Shown: one piece after another, positions 1 through 10,350 of the stretch
Layout: each line of letters begins with the position of its first letter
How positions within the stretch are numbered: the first letter of the stretch is position 1
NCBI RefSeq assembly: GCF_910594005.1
Contig: NC_057820.1
Span: 3,229,001 to 3,293,000 of the forward strand
Direction of reading: 5' to 3'
Length of the DNA stretch: 64,000 nt
Source: Cervus elaphus
Lineage: Eukaryota; Chordata; Mammalia; Artiodactyla; Cervidae
Translations under genes and position numbers: made by a program
Notes under the pieces: model-generated
Database searches by the model: none
What the model was told of the DNA's origin: nothing
Seen by the model: only the letters and a program-made list of their open reading frames with translations

Positions 1-4
1 TTTC

Positions 5-270
5 CACGAGCCTCCCCAACTGTGCCCAGTGTCCTTCCACTCTGCATAGGGCACCCCAACCCTGAACAGCACCCCTAATTCTTCACACTGCACCCCGACT
101 CCTCAGAATGTAACTCAACTCTTCAAGAGCACTCAACCCTACCCAGTACACCCTAATTCTGCACACTGCAGCCCGACTCCACAGAATGTAACTCAATTCG
201 GCTAGAATACCCCAACTCGGCATACAGCACCCCAACTTCATGGAGCGCACCCCAAGTCTGCAACTGCACC
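5..270. repeat. degenerate ~20-bp tandem array, cut by window edge
   Basis: About thirteen successive 18-20 bp units can be laid out, most carrying a core like GCACCCCAACTC or a decayed form (GTAACTCAACTC, GCAGCCCGACTC). A higher-order period is also visible: the pair of units starting at 84 recurs at 162 with few changes, an offset of 78 bp or four basic units. The array begins at or before the window start, so its full length is unknown. I do not recognise it as a named satellite. Confidence 0.75.
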
Positions 271-1011
271 AGAAAAGACTTCCAGAGGAAGAACATGAGC
301 CTTTGGGGGGGGGGTCTTACCAGGTAAGGGGTCCCTCCTGGAGGTGGCAGCCCCACACAGCCTTGCATGTGAGAGGCTGGTCTCAACCCCTGCCCAGCCC
401 TGCCTTTGGGTCCCTCTGAGGGAGCCTGTCATCCCCTGGGCCTCAGCTCCCCCCTTTCTGATGGGCGAGCTGGGCTTGGGGATCTCTGAGTGCCCTCCTA
501 GGTCAGCAACTCTAACCCTCTCAGGGATTTACCTTCACTGTGCAGTTATCAGTCACTTGAAAGACACTAGATCTATGGATTGTGGCCATCCCAGTGTACT
601 GCCATGATCCCACCTGACTGAGCGGCAAACAGACTTAAGAGATGCGGGAACTGCCCTGAGCCACACAGCCCCCAGGACAAGGCCAAGACCTCTAGGGGGG
701 CCGAGGCAGACCCCCGACTCCCTAAGGCATGAGACTCACACACAGTCAGAGGAAGAGCTCCCAAGAACTTCCTGTTGGAATGCTTACACCTGCTCCCCGG
801 TGACCCAGCTGCAGCATCTCCTTAACCATCTCTGAGGGTCTGAGTGACCCCCGCCCACTTTAGCCTGCCTGGACTCTCCTCTGCCATTGTGGACAGAGTT
901 CCTGATGAGCCTCCAGGACGGCTCCCGCCTGACCCCTGGACCACAGACACCTGCTTGGGCTGTAATCCGGAGCTAGCGGCCGGGCGCTGAGGGTTGCCCT
1001 GCCTCTGTGCG
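271..1011. other. unassigned DNA
   Basis: GC-rich sequence with a ten-base G-run at 305-314. No convincing exon, repeat family or RNA gene was seen; the open frames lack recognisable domains. Confidence 0.5.
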
Positions 1012-1238
1012 TGCTGCGTGCCAAGTCACTCAATGGTGTCCGATCTTTGTGACCCCATGGACTGTAGCCCACCAGGCTCCTCTCTCCATGGGGATTCTCC
1101 AGGCAAGAGTACTGGAGTGGGTTGCCATTCCCTTCTCCAGGGGACCTTCCCGACCCAGGGATCCAACCAGAGTCTCTGACAGCCTCCTGCATTCACAGGT
1201 GGGTTCTCTACACTCAGGCCACCTGGGAAACCCCGCCC
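1012..1238 (-). mobile_element. Bov-tA SINE, antisense
   Basis: Reading left to right the sequence gives the reverse complement of a Bov-tA SINE: the BovB-like tail (GTGTCCGATCTTTGTGACCC), the body around GGATTCTCCAGGCAAGAGTA, and the tRNA-like head ending in CCACCTGGGAAACCCC. The copy is full length but diverged near the B-box (ACCCAGGGATCCAACC). Bov-tA is a ruminant-specific non-autonomous element mobilised by BovB. Confidence 0.93.
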
Positions 1239-2618
1239 CAGCTTCTACCCTCTGCTTATCTTTTTAACTCGTGGGGCAAGTAGCAACAATTGTGGTCCTA
1301 CAAAGGCAAAAAGCAATTACTAATTCCATCACGCCATCTCAGAACGTTTTCAATTCCCTGGGACTGTGTGGCACTATGTCAGCACATCTCAGGCCTGAAG
1401 GGGTGACCCAGCCCAACCCCCAGGCCCAGCTAGGGTCCCCTGGACGGCCTCCCTGGCACGTGGTCCGGCTCCTCTGTGGATCCCCTACTCCACCCGGTGA
1501 TTGCTCTGCTCTTCAGAATTCAGAGCTACCCCTGCCACCAGCCATCTTGGCTCCATCACCCCAGGTGCACCTTCAGGTCCCCAGACACGAGGGGCTCACA
1601 CAAGTCAGGGTTACAGACTTGGAAGGCAACTGGGATGGTGTCCTACCATCTGTGCAGCCACAGAGAGACGGGGGAGAAGAGGAGGGAGAAACCCTGGTAG
1701 GCTTCCTGGAGGCAGAGGCTCCTCAGCTGAATGTGGAGGAAGAGGGGCTGGGCAAAGAGAGAGTATAAAGGTCCTCCTGCGGAATGGGGCCAGTCAGAAG
1801 AGTATGTACGCCCGGCCTGCTGCAGGTATGCAGCTTGTCAAGCCTCCAACAGCCACTTCCAGGGACTGCAGATGTCCGGGTAGGGGGCGGGGGCTGAGGG
1901 TTAATCTACAACAGGCCATAAACGTAAACAGAGAATCCCAGGAATGCAGAGGCCCCCAGGCGGGTGTGGGGTGGGAGGACAGTTCCTACTCCCTGCTGCT
2001 TCACTCCAGCACCCTGGGCAGGAGGAGCAAGCACACAGGTGACCCCAGAGCAAGGGGCGGCCGCCCTCTCTAAAGAGCCAGAGAGTAACTACGTTTAGCT
2101 TTTCGGGCCATCAAGCGGGCTCTGCCCCCACCCCACTGTTACGGCCGCAGAGCACACTTGGGTGATAGGAAATGAGAGCACCTGGCCGTGCACCAAGAAA
2201 ACCTTATGTGCAAATCGGGGGCAGGATTTGGCCCTGGCTGTGGGCCCTGCTCTAGAGAAGGGGCGGGGTGGGGATTCCTGGAAAAGCATCTCAGGACCAC
2301 CCCGCAGCCCTGATGCAGGAAGGAGTCAGCACAAAGGCACCCCCCTCCCCCACCCCCTCGACCCGGACGCCTGCCCGGAACCAGGATGTGTAAGGTTCAC
2401 CGTTAGGAGAGCAGGGGCGGGCGAGTTAGGGAGCGGGTGAAGCTGGCACCGCAGGGCAGCCTAGAGGGGAGTAATGATCAGGCGGCTGAAGACCCTCTAT
2501 GCCACACGCCGGCTCAGGGCAGTCCAGGGCGCGACGCCCTGCCTCTCTCCTCCCTCTGGTTAGGATGGAGCTGTTAAACTTCAAAGATCACCAAGAACCA
2601 GCCCCTAAGAAAGCTCCT
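1239..2618. other. unassigned DNA
   Basis: Mixed-composition, GC-leaning sequence. It contains open frames of 165 and 190 codons, but their residues show no domain, signal peptide or low-complexity pattern I recognise, and no splice context makes them exons. A TATAAAG at 1765-1771 stands alone without supporting promoter structure. I see nothing else that can be supported. Confidence 0.45.
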
Positions 2619-2745
2619 GGGACTTCCCCTGGCATCCAGTGGTTGAGACTCTACACTCCCAATGCAGGGGGCCTGGGTTTGATCCCCGGTCAGGGAACTA
2701 AGTTTCCACACACCATACGGTGCAGCTGGAGAAAAAAAAAAAAAA
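2619..2745 (+). mobile_element. short CHR-type tRNA-derived SINE
   Basis: The head GGGACTTCCCCTGG, a tRNA B-box-like GGTTTGATCCCCGG, and a 14-base poly-A tail (2732-2745) mark a short SINE of the CHR group found in cetartiodactyls. AGAAAGCTCC before it and AGAATGCTCC after it are a plausible imperfect target-site duplication. Confidence 0.85.
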
Positions 2746-3620
2746 GAATGCTCCCAATAAGGACAGGTCAAAGTAAGTTCCTTGGGCTTACAAATGGGGA
2801 AACCGAGTCTTGGGAAGAGAAACCCACTCGCAGGAGGGAGTGGCCCCAGCATTCCCATCATATTTCCCAGCCTCTGGTTCCCTGTAAGGTGCATCTGTGA
2901 CACGCCTTCCGAGGCCCGCGCATTCCTGAGCCCCACCCGGTCTCCCAGGCAGTTCTCCTGAGATGCCCTTTCTGGCAGTTTGCCTTGCACACTGAAGCCT
3001 GAGGTCAGAGCCCGCGATGGAGTGAGAAGCCTGGAGTTGGCCTGGAGCCTGGCACCTGGCCGCCGCTGGGCCCGCTGGAAGGGCTGCGATCCCGTGTGTG
3101 TGCCCAGCGGGGCTCGTCTGTGTTTGTTGTTTCTGGCCTAAGCGGCTGAGACCAGCCCCCGTCAAAGCTGAGCAGACCTCCAGGCCCCGTGATTTCAGGA
3201 ACTGCCCTTTACAAAACAAGGATATCGGGACCAAACAGGCTGTCCAGATGACTGATGCCCCCCGGGCCGGGTCGAAGGCCTGCAGGAAGCAGTCAGCAGT
3301 TCCCCTGAACTGAGGACGCCACCCCCACTGGCTCAGGCTCCGTCCGGGCAGGCATCGCCCTCTGCCCAGGGATCACTGATCCTGCTGCCCTATCTCCCCC
3401 TCCTTGGCCCATGAGCTGGCCAGGGCCGGGGACTCCTCCGCATTTAGAAGAGGGGTGCTCCCTCGTCAACGGCTTAAGTAACGTGGCGTGGGCACTCGGA
3501 GGGAGTTGGTCAGAAAGGACCAGCCTACATGGGAGCAAGGCCCAGACTGGCACACCCTCTTATCACACCCGCAGAGGGGCTCCGTGATGCCCAACACGTC
3601 AAAGCAGCCCCTTCCTTTTA
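2746..3620. other. unassigned DNA
   Basis: No repeat family, exon or RNA gene was recognised. Open frames here are short and unremarkable. Confidence 0.45.
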
Positions 3621-3635
3621 AAAATGAGGGATGAG

Positions 3636-4581
3636 GGGCTTCCCTGTGGGCTCAGTGGTAAGGAATCTGCTTGCCAGTGCAGGAGACGTGGGTTCCATCC
3701 CTGGTCTGGGAAGATCCCACTTGCTGAAAAGCAACTAAGCCCATGTGCCACGAGTACTGAGCCTGCGCTCTAGAGCCCGGGAGTCACGACTACTGAGCCT
3801 GCGCTCTAGAGCCCGGAAGTCACGACTACTGAGCCTGCGCTCTAGAGCCCGGGAGCCGCGACTACTGAGCCTGCGCTCTAGAGCCCGGAAGTCACGAGTA
3901 CTGAGCCTGCGCTCTAGAGCCCGGAAGTCACGAGTACTGAGCCCGCTCTCTAGAGCCCGGAAGTCACGAGTACTGAGCCTGCGCTCTAGAGCCCGGAAGT
4001 CACGAGTACTGAGCCCGCTCTCTAGAGCCCGGAAGTCACGAGTACTGAGCCCGCTCTCTAGAGCCCGGAAGTCACGAGTACTGAGCCTGCGCTCTAGAGC
4101 CCGGAAGTCACGAGTACTGAGCCCGCTCTCTAGAGCCCGGAAGTCACGAGTACTGAGCCTGCGCTCTAGAGCCCGGAAGTCACGAGTACTGAGCCTGCGC
4201 TCTAGAGCCCGGAAGTCACGAGTACTGAGCCCACTCTCTAGAGCCCGGAAGTCACGAGTACTGAGCCCGCTCTCTAGAGCCCGGGAGCCGCGACTACTGA
4301 GCCCGCGCTCTAGAGCCCGGAAGTCACGAGTACTGAGCCCGCTCTCTAGAGCCCGGAAGTCACGAGTACTGAGCCTGCGCTCTAGAGCCCGGAAGTCACG
4401 AGTACTGAGCCTGCGCTCTAGAGCCCGGAAGTCACGAGTACTGAGCCTGCGCTCTAGAGCCCGTGCTCCACAACAGGAGAAGCCTCTACAATAAGGAGCC
4501 CTTGCACCACGATGCAAAGAAAAGCCCATAGCAATGAAGACCCAGCATGGCCATAAATAAATAAATAAAATAATTTTTAGC
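3636..4581 (+). mobile_element. CHR-2 SINE with expanded internal minisatellite
   Basis: The element starts with a CHR-2 head (GGGCTTCCCTGTGGGCTCAG, then GGTTCCATCCCTGGTCTGGG) and ends with the typical CHR-2 3' part (GAAGACCCAGCATGGCC, then AAATAAATAAATAAAATAAT). The direct repeat AAAATGAGGG(A)TGAG at 3621-3635 returns at 4582-4596 with one mismatch, which I read as the target-site duplication, so this is one insertion. A normal CHR-2 copy is around 300 bp; this one is about 945 bp because the middle has become a 36-bp tandem array. The long arginine-rich open frames on both strands come from that array and are not genes. Confidence 0.93.
3745..4464 (+). repeat. 36-bp minisatellite, 20 units, inside CHR-2
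   Basis: Twenty consecutive 36-bp units with no length variation. Every unit contains TCTAGAGCCC, and most contain the palindrome AGTACT. Two main versions differ in the middle: GCCTGCGCTCT and GCCCGCTCTCT, with rarer GCCCACTCTCT and GCCCGCGCTCT; the left part is mostly AAGTCACGAGT, with GAGTCACGACT or GAGCCGCGACT in units 2, 4 and 16. The variants are intermixed, which suggests several rounds of unequal exchange or slippage. The unit is a segment of the CHR-2 consensus itself. Confidence 0.97.
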
Positions 4582-5173
4582 AAAATGAGGGACGAGGTTC
4601 TGAGCGGCCAGAAGGCTGGCAGTGGCCGGGTCGCAGAGGTCCCTCCCATCAGAGGACAGGCTCGCCCCACTCCCCTGGGCCATGTGGCCCCTGAGTGGTG
4701 GTGGTGGGGGCCGGGAAGGGCTTGCCTGGAGGCGATGGGAGTAGGAAGCCCCCGACTGGGATGCATGGTGATGGCTTCGCCGCTGCTGTTTCCTCGGGAG
4801 CCTGGGGAGATCGCTCAGTGATAAATGAGACCCCAGGGACACCCAGATCCCACAGGCCCTCACAAGGTCCAGAGCACTGACGTTCCTAAAGCAGGGTACG
4901 GCCACCCCCTAGAAACTCGGACCTCCTCCCAGCCCAGGCACCAGGGGGTGGATCTTGAACTTGGCTAAGCAAACATTAATCCAGCCTCAGCACACAATTT
5001 AGAGAGGCCTCCTCGGAGGGCAAGGGTCCTCCCAGCCAAGATCCCCTCATGGAAACAGGGTCTCACAGCCGGCCGAGCAGGGCAGGAGGGCCTGGGGGGA
5101 ATTTCCGCAGGACTCCCCTGACAGTCACTCTCAGCTGTGCCTGAACTGCACGTGGGTGATGCCGCCTCGGATT

Positions 5174-5194
5174 GGGGGCGGGGGGGGGGGGGGG
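5174..5194 (+). repeat. poly-G tract
   Basis: Five G, one C, then fifteen uninterrupted G on the plus strand. It could form a G-quadruplex, and its length may also be an assembly error. Confidence 0.9.
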
Positions 5195-6022
5195 CCCAGT
5201 CCCCACTTCATTCATTTAACTGCTTCCCATCTCCTCTCCCTTCCCAGCGAAACCTCAAGAGCCCCCCACCCCAGCCAGCTCTGCTTTCCCTCCTGAGCCT
5301 GGCCTCCTCCACTCCCCACTCCCCAAAGCAGCCCTCATCTAGGCTGCCAGCACCTTCCAAGATACTAAGTCTGATGGCTTTGTCCGCATCTGCATCTCAC
5401 CAGCCCCTCAGCGGCCACTCTCTGCCCAGCTGACCACACCCTCCTCCCGCTCACTAGCCACTCCACTCTGTCTACACTCATCCTTAGGTGTGAGCACGAA
5501 CGTCGAGGACTTCAGAGCCATCTGCCCGACTCGGATGGTCCAGGTGCCACTCTACCCTGAGGGCAGAGCCAGGCCTTTCTCTCAGTGGGACTGGAAAAGT
5601 GCCCTATGGCCCACCACCCACCTCTCCTTCCTCCAAATCTCAGTAGCGGAACCACCAGCCACTTGGCACCTGGTCTTTCACTTTCCCCGGACCTGTCACG
5701 TTCAAGCCACCCTGTTCCCTAAGCAGTTGGGGCCCTTGGGCTCCTTGAGCCCCACTGTGGTCCTCTGCATTTGCGCCTCCTCTTCCTGGTCAGCATCTCT
5801 TCCAGGTGCCGACCCTGACTCCTGTCTGCCTCCAAGTCTCCCTCCTGCATCGCCTGACGTGGACAAGCCGTCCTTTCCCCAGCGCCGAGGGCCCCGAGCA
5901 CCTTTGGGCTGAACCCAGGTGCCCCTAGATTAACACTCAGGATCCTCAAGGGCTATGTCTGGGCAGTCTGCAACCGTTTGTTGAATGACTAACAAACTGG
6001 TGCCTGAACAGGAGCTGTGTGC

Positions 6023-6042
6023 GGGGGGGGGGGGGGGGGGGG
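6023..6042 (+). repeat. (G)20 homopolymer
   Basis: Twenty consecutive G residues, the longest mononucleotide run of G/C in the window. It is a potential quadruplex former and hard to sequence accurately. Confidence 0.9.
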
Positions 6043-6631
6043 CTGGGCCTGCCCGTCCCAGACACGCAGAAGGGGCAGCCCCCCAAGTTACTGCCTCTGA
6101 TCAGGCAAAGCCGTGCAGGACACTGACGCCTATCTCCCGCCCATTTCCAGGTGTCCACTTTCCTCCTGGTTCTCCAGGGGGCAGCTGGGTGGGAGGGACT
6201 CACTCAGGTCTTATTCACAGGGCCACTGCAGGCTCCGAGCAGCAGCCCTGTGGCAGGCGGATGTCCACACCTGCACCCTTCACACATCCAGCCACCCAGC
6301 TGCAGGTTTCACAGGCCGCATGGTGTGGGGAGTGGTCAGAGCACCCACAGGTTCGGTGCCAATCCAGGTGGGAGCCCGGAGTCTCCCCTCAGTGTGCAGG
6401 TGGGCATGGCCTCCACCTCCCTCCCCGCACAGAGCTCTTCGGCCTTCACAGAGGGCAGCTCTGGGTCCCAGCACCTCACACACCAGCCCTGGTAGTGCTG
6501 CGCTGACCTCGCATGCTATGAGCTAAGGCGGTGAACAGCACAGCTTCCGTCCAGGTGGGAAGCTGGGTGAGCCCACTGCTCTGGCCTCCGTTGTCCACCC
6601 TGGCCGGGGGCCCAGCACCCACCTGGTGTGG

Positions 6632-6690
6632 GGAAGGGGAGCCCATAAAGGAGAGCGATGATCATCATAGCCGGTGGGGGCAGGGTCTGG
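6632..6690 (+). repeat. local duplicate, copy A
   Basis: About 58 bp including GCCCATAAAGGAGAGCGATG and GGGGGCAGGGTCTGG; it matches 7124-7180 at most positions with a few short indels. Confidence 0.6.
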
Positions 6691-6694
6691 CTGC

Positions 6695-6840
6695 TGGCAG
6701 CACTGCCCAGCCCCACTCTATGCCCGGCCCAGTGCTGGGCACTGGGGACCTGGGGGGATGGATGAATCAGATGGCCCTGCCTGCGGGAGCTCTTAGCCTA
6801 GTGGTAAAGACAGCCAAGGAAACAGAGTGACCATGATGGA
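6695..6840 (+). repeat. L2-like LINE relic
   Basis: The order of phrases (AGTGCTGGGCACTGGGGACC, then a statement like CCTGCGGGAGCTCTTAGCCTAGTGG, then GACAG) follows the 3' region of the ancient L2 element. The copy is short and diverged; orientation is inferred from the same order. Confidence 0.5.
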
Positions 6841-7123
6841 GGATGAGCAGGGAGGCCAGGGCCACCAAACAGCCCCCAAGTTGCCCGGAGAAGGCCAGGG
6901 AGGCTGCCTGGAGACGGCCAGGGAGGCTGTCTGGAGGAGGGGCTCCGAGCGAGGCCTTAGCATGTGAAGCACATTCCCTGGTGGGAAAAGTAAGCAAGCC
7001 TGAGACATCTTGTAGGTCCCGAAAGCAGGAAGTGGGTTAGATAGATAGACAGACGACAGATGGGTGGATAGTTGCTAGATCTACGGGTCCCCACAATGAC
7101 GGGACCAAGTCAAAGAGACGCAG

Positions 7124-7180
7124 GGAGGGGCCCATAAAAGAGCGATGACTATCATCAAGGCCAGTAGGGGCAGGGTCCAG
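7124..7180 (+). repeat. local duplicate, copy B
   Basis: Second copy of the 6632-6690 segment (GGGGCCCATAAAAGAGCGAT, then GGGGCAGGGTCCAG), about 490 bp downstream of the first. It may be a local duplication or two copies of an unnamed old repeat. Confidence 0.6.
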
Positions 7181-7259
7181 ACAAGAGCTCACAACGGCCA
7201 AAGCTGGCACAATTTAAGGAACAAAATAAAGTGGTATTGGATGATAACCCCAGGTATGA

Positions 7260-7326
7260 AAGCCTGGTGGGCTGCAGTCCATGGGGTCGCATAGAGTCGG
7301 AAATGACTGGATGACTGAACAACAGC
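7260..7326 (+). mobile_element. Bov-tA/BovB 3'-end fragment
   Basis: AGCCTGGTGGGCTGCAGTCC followed by GGGGTCGCATAGAGTCGG and a GACTG-rich tail. Only the shared 3' tail is present, so Bov-tA and BovB origins cannot be told apart. Confidence 0.85.
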
Positions 7327-7849
7327 AATAAAAGGAATATCCCTAAGTCCATGCCAATATAACTCAAAGATTGCCTAAGTAAATGGAGGAGAAAGAGGTG
7401 AATCTCCCATGTAGCAGAGCTCCAAGTGATTTATGCAGCTGCTCCACCCCCCAGGAGGGGCGTCTCCCTCCCCAGTCCTCAGGGGTGACTGGGCAGGTGA
7501 CTTCCTTCTGGGAAGCAATGCATGGAAATGAAAGAGAAGGGTAATTTCACGGGAGAAAGCCTGACAATCACTACCTGGGCTGGGGGATCGAGGCCGACAT
7601 TGGCAGTGACAGGTCTTGTCAACATCAGGCACCCTTGCCAGGACAGAATGAAATGGGCATTTAACCTCTGTGGCCTTCCTCCCCCAAACCCATGACCCCA
7701 GTATTACCATGAGAAAAACTTCAGACAAACCCAAATTGAGGATGTACATGGGTGGGGTAGGGTGTCAGGGGTGAAGAGATTAACTCAGCCTGGGAGTCAG
7801 AGAAGGTTTCCTGGAGACGGTGACATTTGCTTAGGGCCTTGCTTCCCTT
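7327..7849. other. unassigned DNA
   Basis: No repeat, exon or RNA gene recognised. Confidence 0.45.
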
Positions 7850-8626
7850 GGTATGCAGATGACACCACCCTTATGGCAGAAAGCAAAAAAGAACTAAAGG
7901 GCCTCTTGATGAAGGTTGAAAGAGGAGAGTGAAAAAGCTGGCTTAAAACTCAACATTCAGAAAATGAAGATTATGGCATCTGGTCCCATCACATCATGGC
8001 AAATAGATGGGGAAACAATGGAAACAGTGACAGACTTTATTTTTTGGTCTCTAAAATCATTGCAGATGGTGATTGCAGCCATGAAATTAAAAGACGCTTG
8101 TTCATTGGAAGAAAAGCTATGACCAACCTAGACGGCATATTAAAAAGCAGAGACAATACTTTTCTGACAAAGGTCCATCCAGTCAAATCTATGGTTTTTC
8201 CAGTAGTCATGTAGGGATGTGAGTTGGACCTAAAGAAAGCAGAGTGCCAAAGAATTGATGCTTTTGAACTGTGGTGTTGGAGGAGACTCTCAAGAGACCC
8301 TTGGACAGCAAGGAGATCCAACCAGTCCATCCTAAAGGAGATCAACCCTGAATATTCATTGGAAGGACTAATGCTGAAGCTGAAACTCCAATACTTTGGC
8401 CTCCTGATGCAAAGAGTTGACTCACTAGAAAAGACCCTGATGCTTGGAAAGATTGAAGGCAGGTGAAGAAGGGGACGACAGAGGATGAGATAGTTGGATG
8501 GCATCACCAACTCAATGGACGTGAGTTTGACCAAGCTCCGGAAGTTGGTGATGGACAGGGAGGCCTGGTGCACTGCAGTCCATGGGGTCACAAAGAGTCA
8601 GACACGACTGAGCGACTGACCTGACT
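7850..8626 (+). mobile_element. BovB LINE, 5'-truncated, dead reverse transcriptase
   Basis: The fragment begins inside the reverse transcriptase at the catalytic motif (YADDTTLMAE) and runs through the C-terminal part of ORF2 to the BovB 3' end (CACGACTGAGCGACTGACCT). The catalytic YADD is intact, but an extra T near 7917 shifts the frame, and stop codons break the rest (for example TAG after CAGTAGTCATG at 8214). It cannot encode an enzyme. A Bov-tA SINE follows directly in the same orientation. Confidence 0.95.
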
Positions 8627-8804
8627 TGGCTTTCTTAGTGGCTCAGACTATAAAGAGTCCATGGGCAATGCAAGAGATCTGGGTTCGATCCCCTGGAGGA
8701 AGAGAATGGTATTCTTGCCTGGAGAAGTAAATGGGCAGAGGAGCTTGTTGGGCCACAGTCCATGGGGTCACACAGAGTCAGACACAACAGAATCACGAAC
8801 ACTT
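8627..8804 (+). mobile_element. Bov-tA SINE
   Basis: Head GGCTTTCTTAGTGGCTCAG, B-box GGTTCGATCC, body ATTCTTGCCTGGAGAAG, tail GGGGTCACACAGAGTCAGAC. A short internal deletion removes part of the region between the B-box and the body. Confidence 0.93.
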
Positions 8805-9036
8805 TGGGCTTCCCAGATGGTGCAGTGGTTTAAAAAAAACAACTCTACCTGCCAGTGCAGGAGCCGCACGAGATGCAGTTTCGATCCCTGGGCTGGGAAG
8901 ATCCCCTGGAGGAGGAAATGGTGACCCACTCCAGTGTTCTTGCCTGGAGAATCCCCATGGACAGAGGAGCCTGGCAGGCTACAGTCCATAGGGTTGCACA
9001 TGGTCGGACACAGCTGAGCAGGCACATAAGCTAAAC
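8805..9036 (+). mobile_element. Bov-tA SINE
   Basis: A second SINE immediately after the first, with GGGCTTCCCAGATGG head, a small A-run insertion at 8833-8840, B-box-like TTTCGATCCCTGGG, body GTTCTTGCCTGGAGAATC and tail ending near GCTGAGCAGGCACATAAG. Confidence 0.93.
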
Positions 9037-9353
9037 AACCTTGGAGGGTAGGTCAGAGCAGGCAAGGGAGGCTCAGATAGACGTCCCAGCATGGCCAGAG
9101 GGCAGGGCTGGGTAAGGGTGAGGAGGGAGCGGGGGTGGTGGCCGCAAGAAGAAGGGCTTGTCATCCCTTAATAGGAAGGGGAAGGAAAGTGCCCGTGATC
9201 GGGGCCAAACGACAGGAGGGTGTGACAGACCTCCTCACAGCATCCACGTTTGGGCAGCGCGGCCCAAAAAGAAGCCAAAGGCCCTCAGGACCGGAGGCCC
9301 TGGTGAAGCTCAGGGACTGGAACGGTGGGTTCGGTTCACGGGAGGCTGATGGC
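9037..9353. other. unassigned DNA
   Basis: Nothing recognised. Confidence 0.4.
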
Positions 9354-9369
9354 GTGTGTGTGTGTGTGC
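9354..9369 (+). repeat. (TG)n microsatellite
   Basis: Eight TG dinucleotides directly next to an antisense SINE tail. Confidence 0.85.
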
Positions 9370-9424
9370 ACATGAATGTACTCAGTCGTGTCCAGCTCTT
9401 TGTGACCTCAAGGACTGTAGCCTA
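9370..9424 (-). mobile_element. Bov-tA/BovB tail fragment, antisense
   Basis: ACTCAGTCGTGTCCAGCTCT and TTTGTGACCTCAAGGACTGT match the reverse complement of the shared BovB/Bov-tA tail; the homology stops soon after. Confidence 0.8.
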
Positions 9425-10149
9425 CAACAGGAGGCCAACTGGGCTCCTGCCAAAGTGGACCCCCTACCTCAGAGTCTGGGTTGCAGATTCTCATCACGAA
9501 GCCAAGGGTCAGGCAGGCAAGGCCAGGGGGTTCCCGACACAAGAAACATGCATTCCTGCTGGAGAGACAGGGACACAGCAGGCCCAGAAGAAGCCAGGAG
9601 CCCTCCGCCTGGGGTCTCCAATCATCACCCTCTGCACCCACGCCCGGTCAGGGGGCAGGAAGAAGGGAGCAGCCTGTGCATCACTGCGCTTGGCCATTTC
9701 TCATAGGGAGAGCTTGGCTCAAGCTGCTCCCATGCCCAGAATACCTTCCCTTCCCCGTGGCAGCCAGATAGACTCTTACACATTCTACCAAGCCCTGCTT
9801 GACCATCACCTCCTCTGGGAGCCCTCCCAGATCGCTCCCAGTTCCAGGAGAGAATAAGAAGGAGCAGAACAAGCTGTTTCTTCCATTGCCCCCTGCCTCC
9901 CGTGGACACTGACCTTTTCCCTGCACACCCCTCACCATGGGTCGGCTACGAGTCTCCCTTTCCATCTGGTCCCTGCCTCAGAGCCAGCCGTGGCTCCTGA
10001 CACGGGGTGGGGGCTCAGGCTTCATTAGCTTTCCTTGGCCTTTCCTTAATTGTCCTCTTCTATCCCCAATGGGCCCTGGGGACACCACCTTGCACTTGAG
10101 CATCGCGTCTCTTTAGGCTCCTCTGGGCTGGGACCGACCATCAAATTTT
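9425..10149. other. unassigned DNA
   Basis: Open frames up to 240 codons cross this stretch on the plus strand, but they run over the SINE tail and show no domain. I see no supported feature. Confidence 0.4.
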
Positions 10150-10300
10150 CCATGTTTTCCATGACTTTGATAGTTCTGAGGACGGGCCAGGCACTTTTGC
10201 AAGCTGAACTTCAGCTGGGGTTTGTCTGCTATTTTCCTCAGGCCCTTTACTCTTAATTTTCAACAAACAGAATCTGCTGTGGGTTTTGGTTCCAAGTCAG
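10150..10300. repeat. possible old LINE-derived segment
   Basis: TTTGATAGTTCTGAGGACGG and GGGGTTTGTCTGCTATTTTC resemble an old, widespread mammalian repeat, probably an L1M relic. The match is from memory and weak; family and strand are unsure. Confidence 0.3.
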
Positions 10301-10350
10301 GCTGGACCACACCCTCTCTCAGCAGGTATTTGTAACTGAACCTCACCTGA

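Larger units (their letters stand above)
4597..6630. other. unassigned GC-rich DNA with two long G-runs
   Basis: Contains homopolymer G-runs at 5180-5194 (15 G, preceded by GGGGGC) and 6023-6042 (20 G). Apart from these I see no repeat family, exon or RNA gene. Confidence 0.5.

Noticed and set aside
3745..4464. CRISPR-like array
   Set aside because: The 36-bp units are directly adjacent with no unique spacers, and the host is a mammal.
3735..4766. Long arginine/leucine-rich open frames on both strands with a 12-residue repeat
   Set aside because: They exist only because the 36-bp minisatellite unit is a multiple of three; they start and end in SINE sequence and have no independent coding signal.
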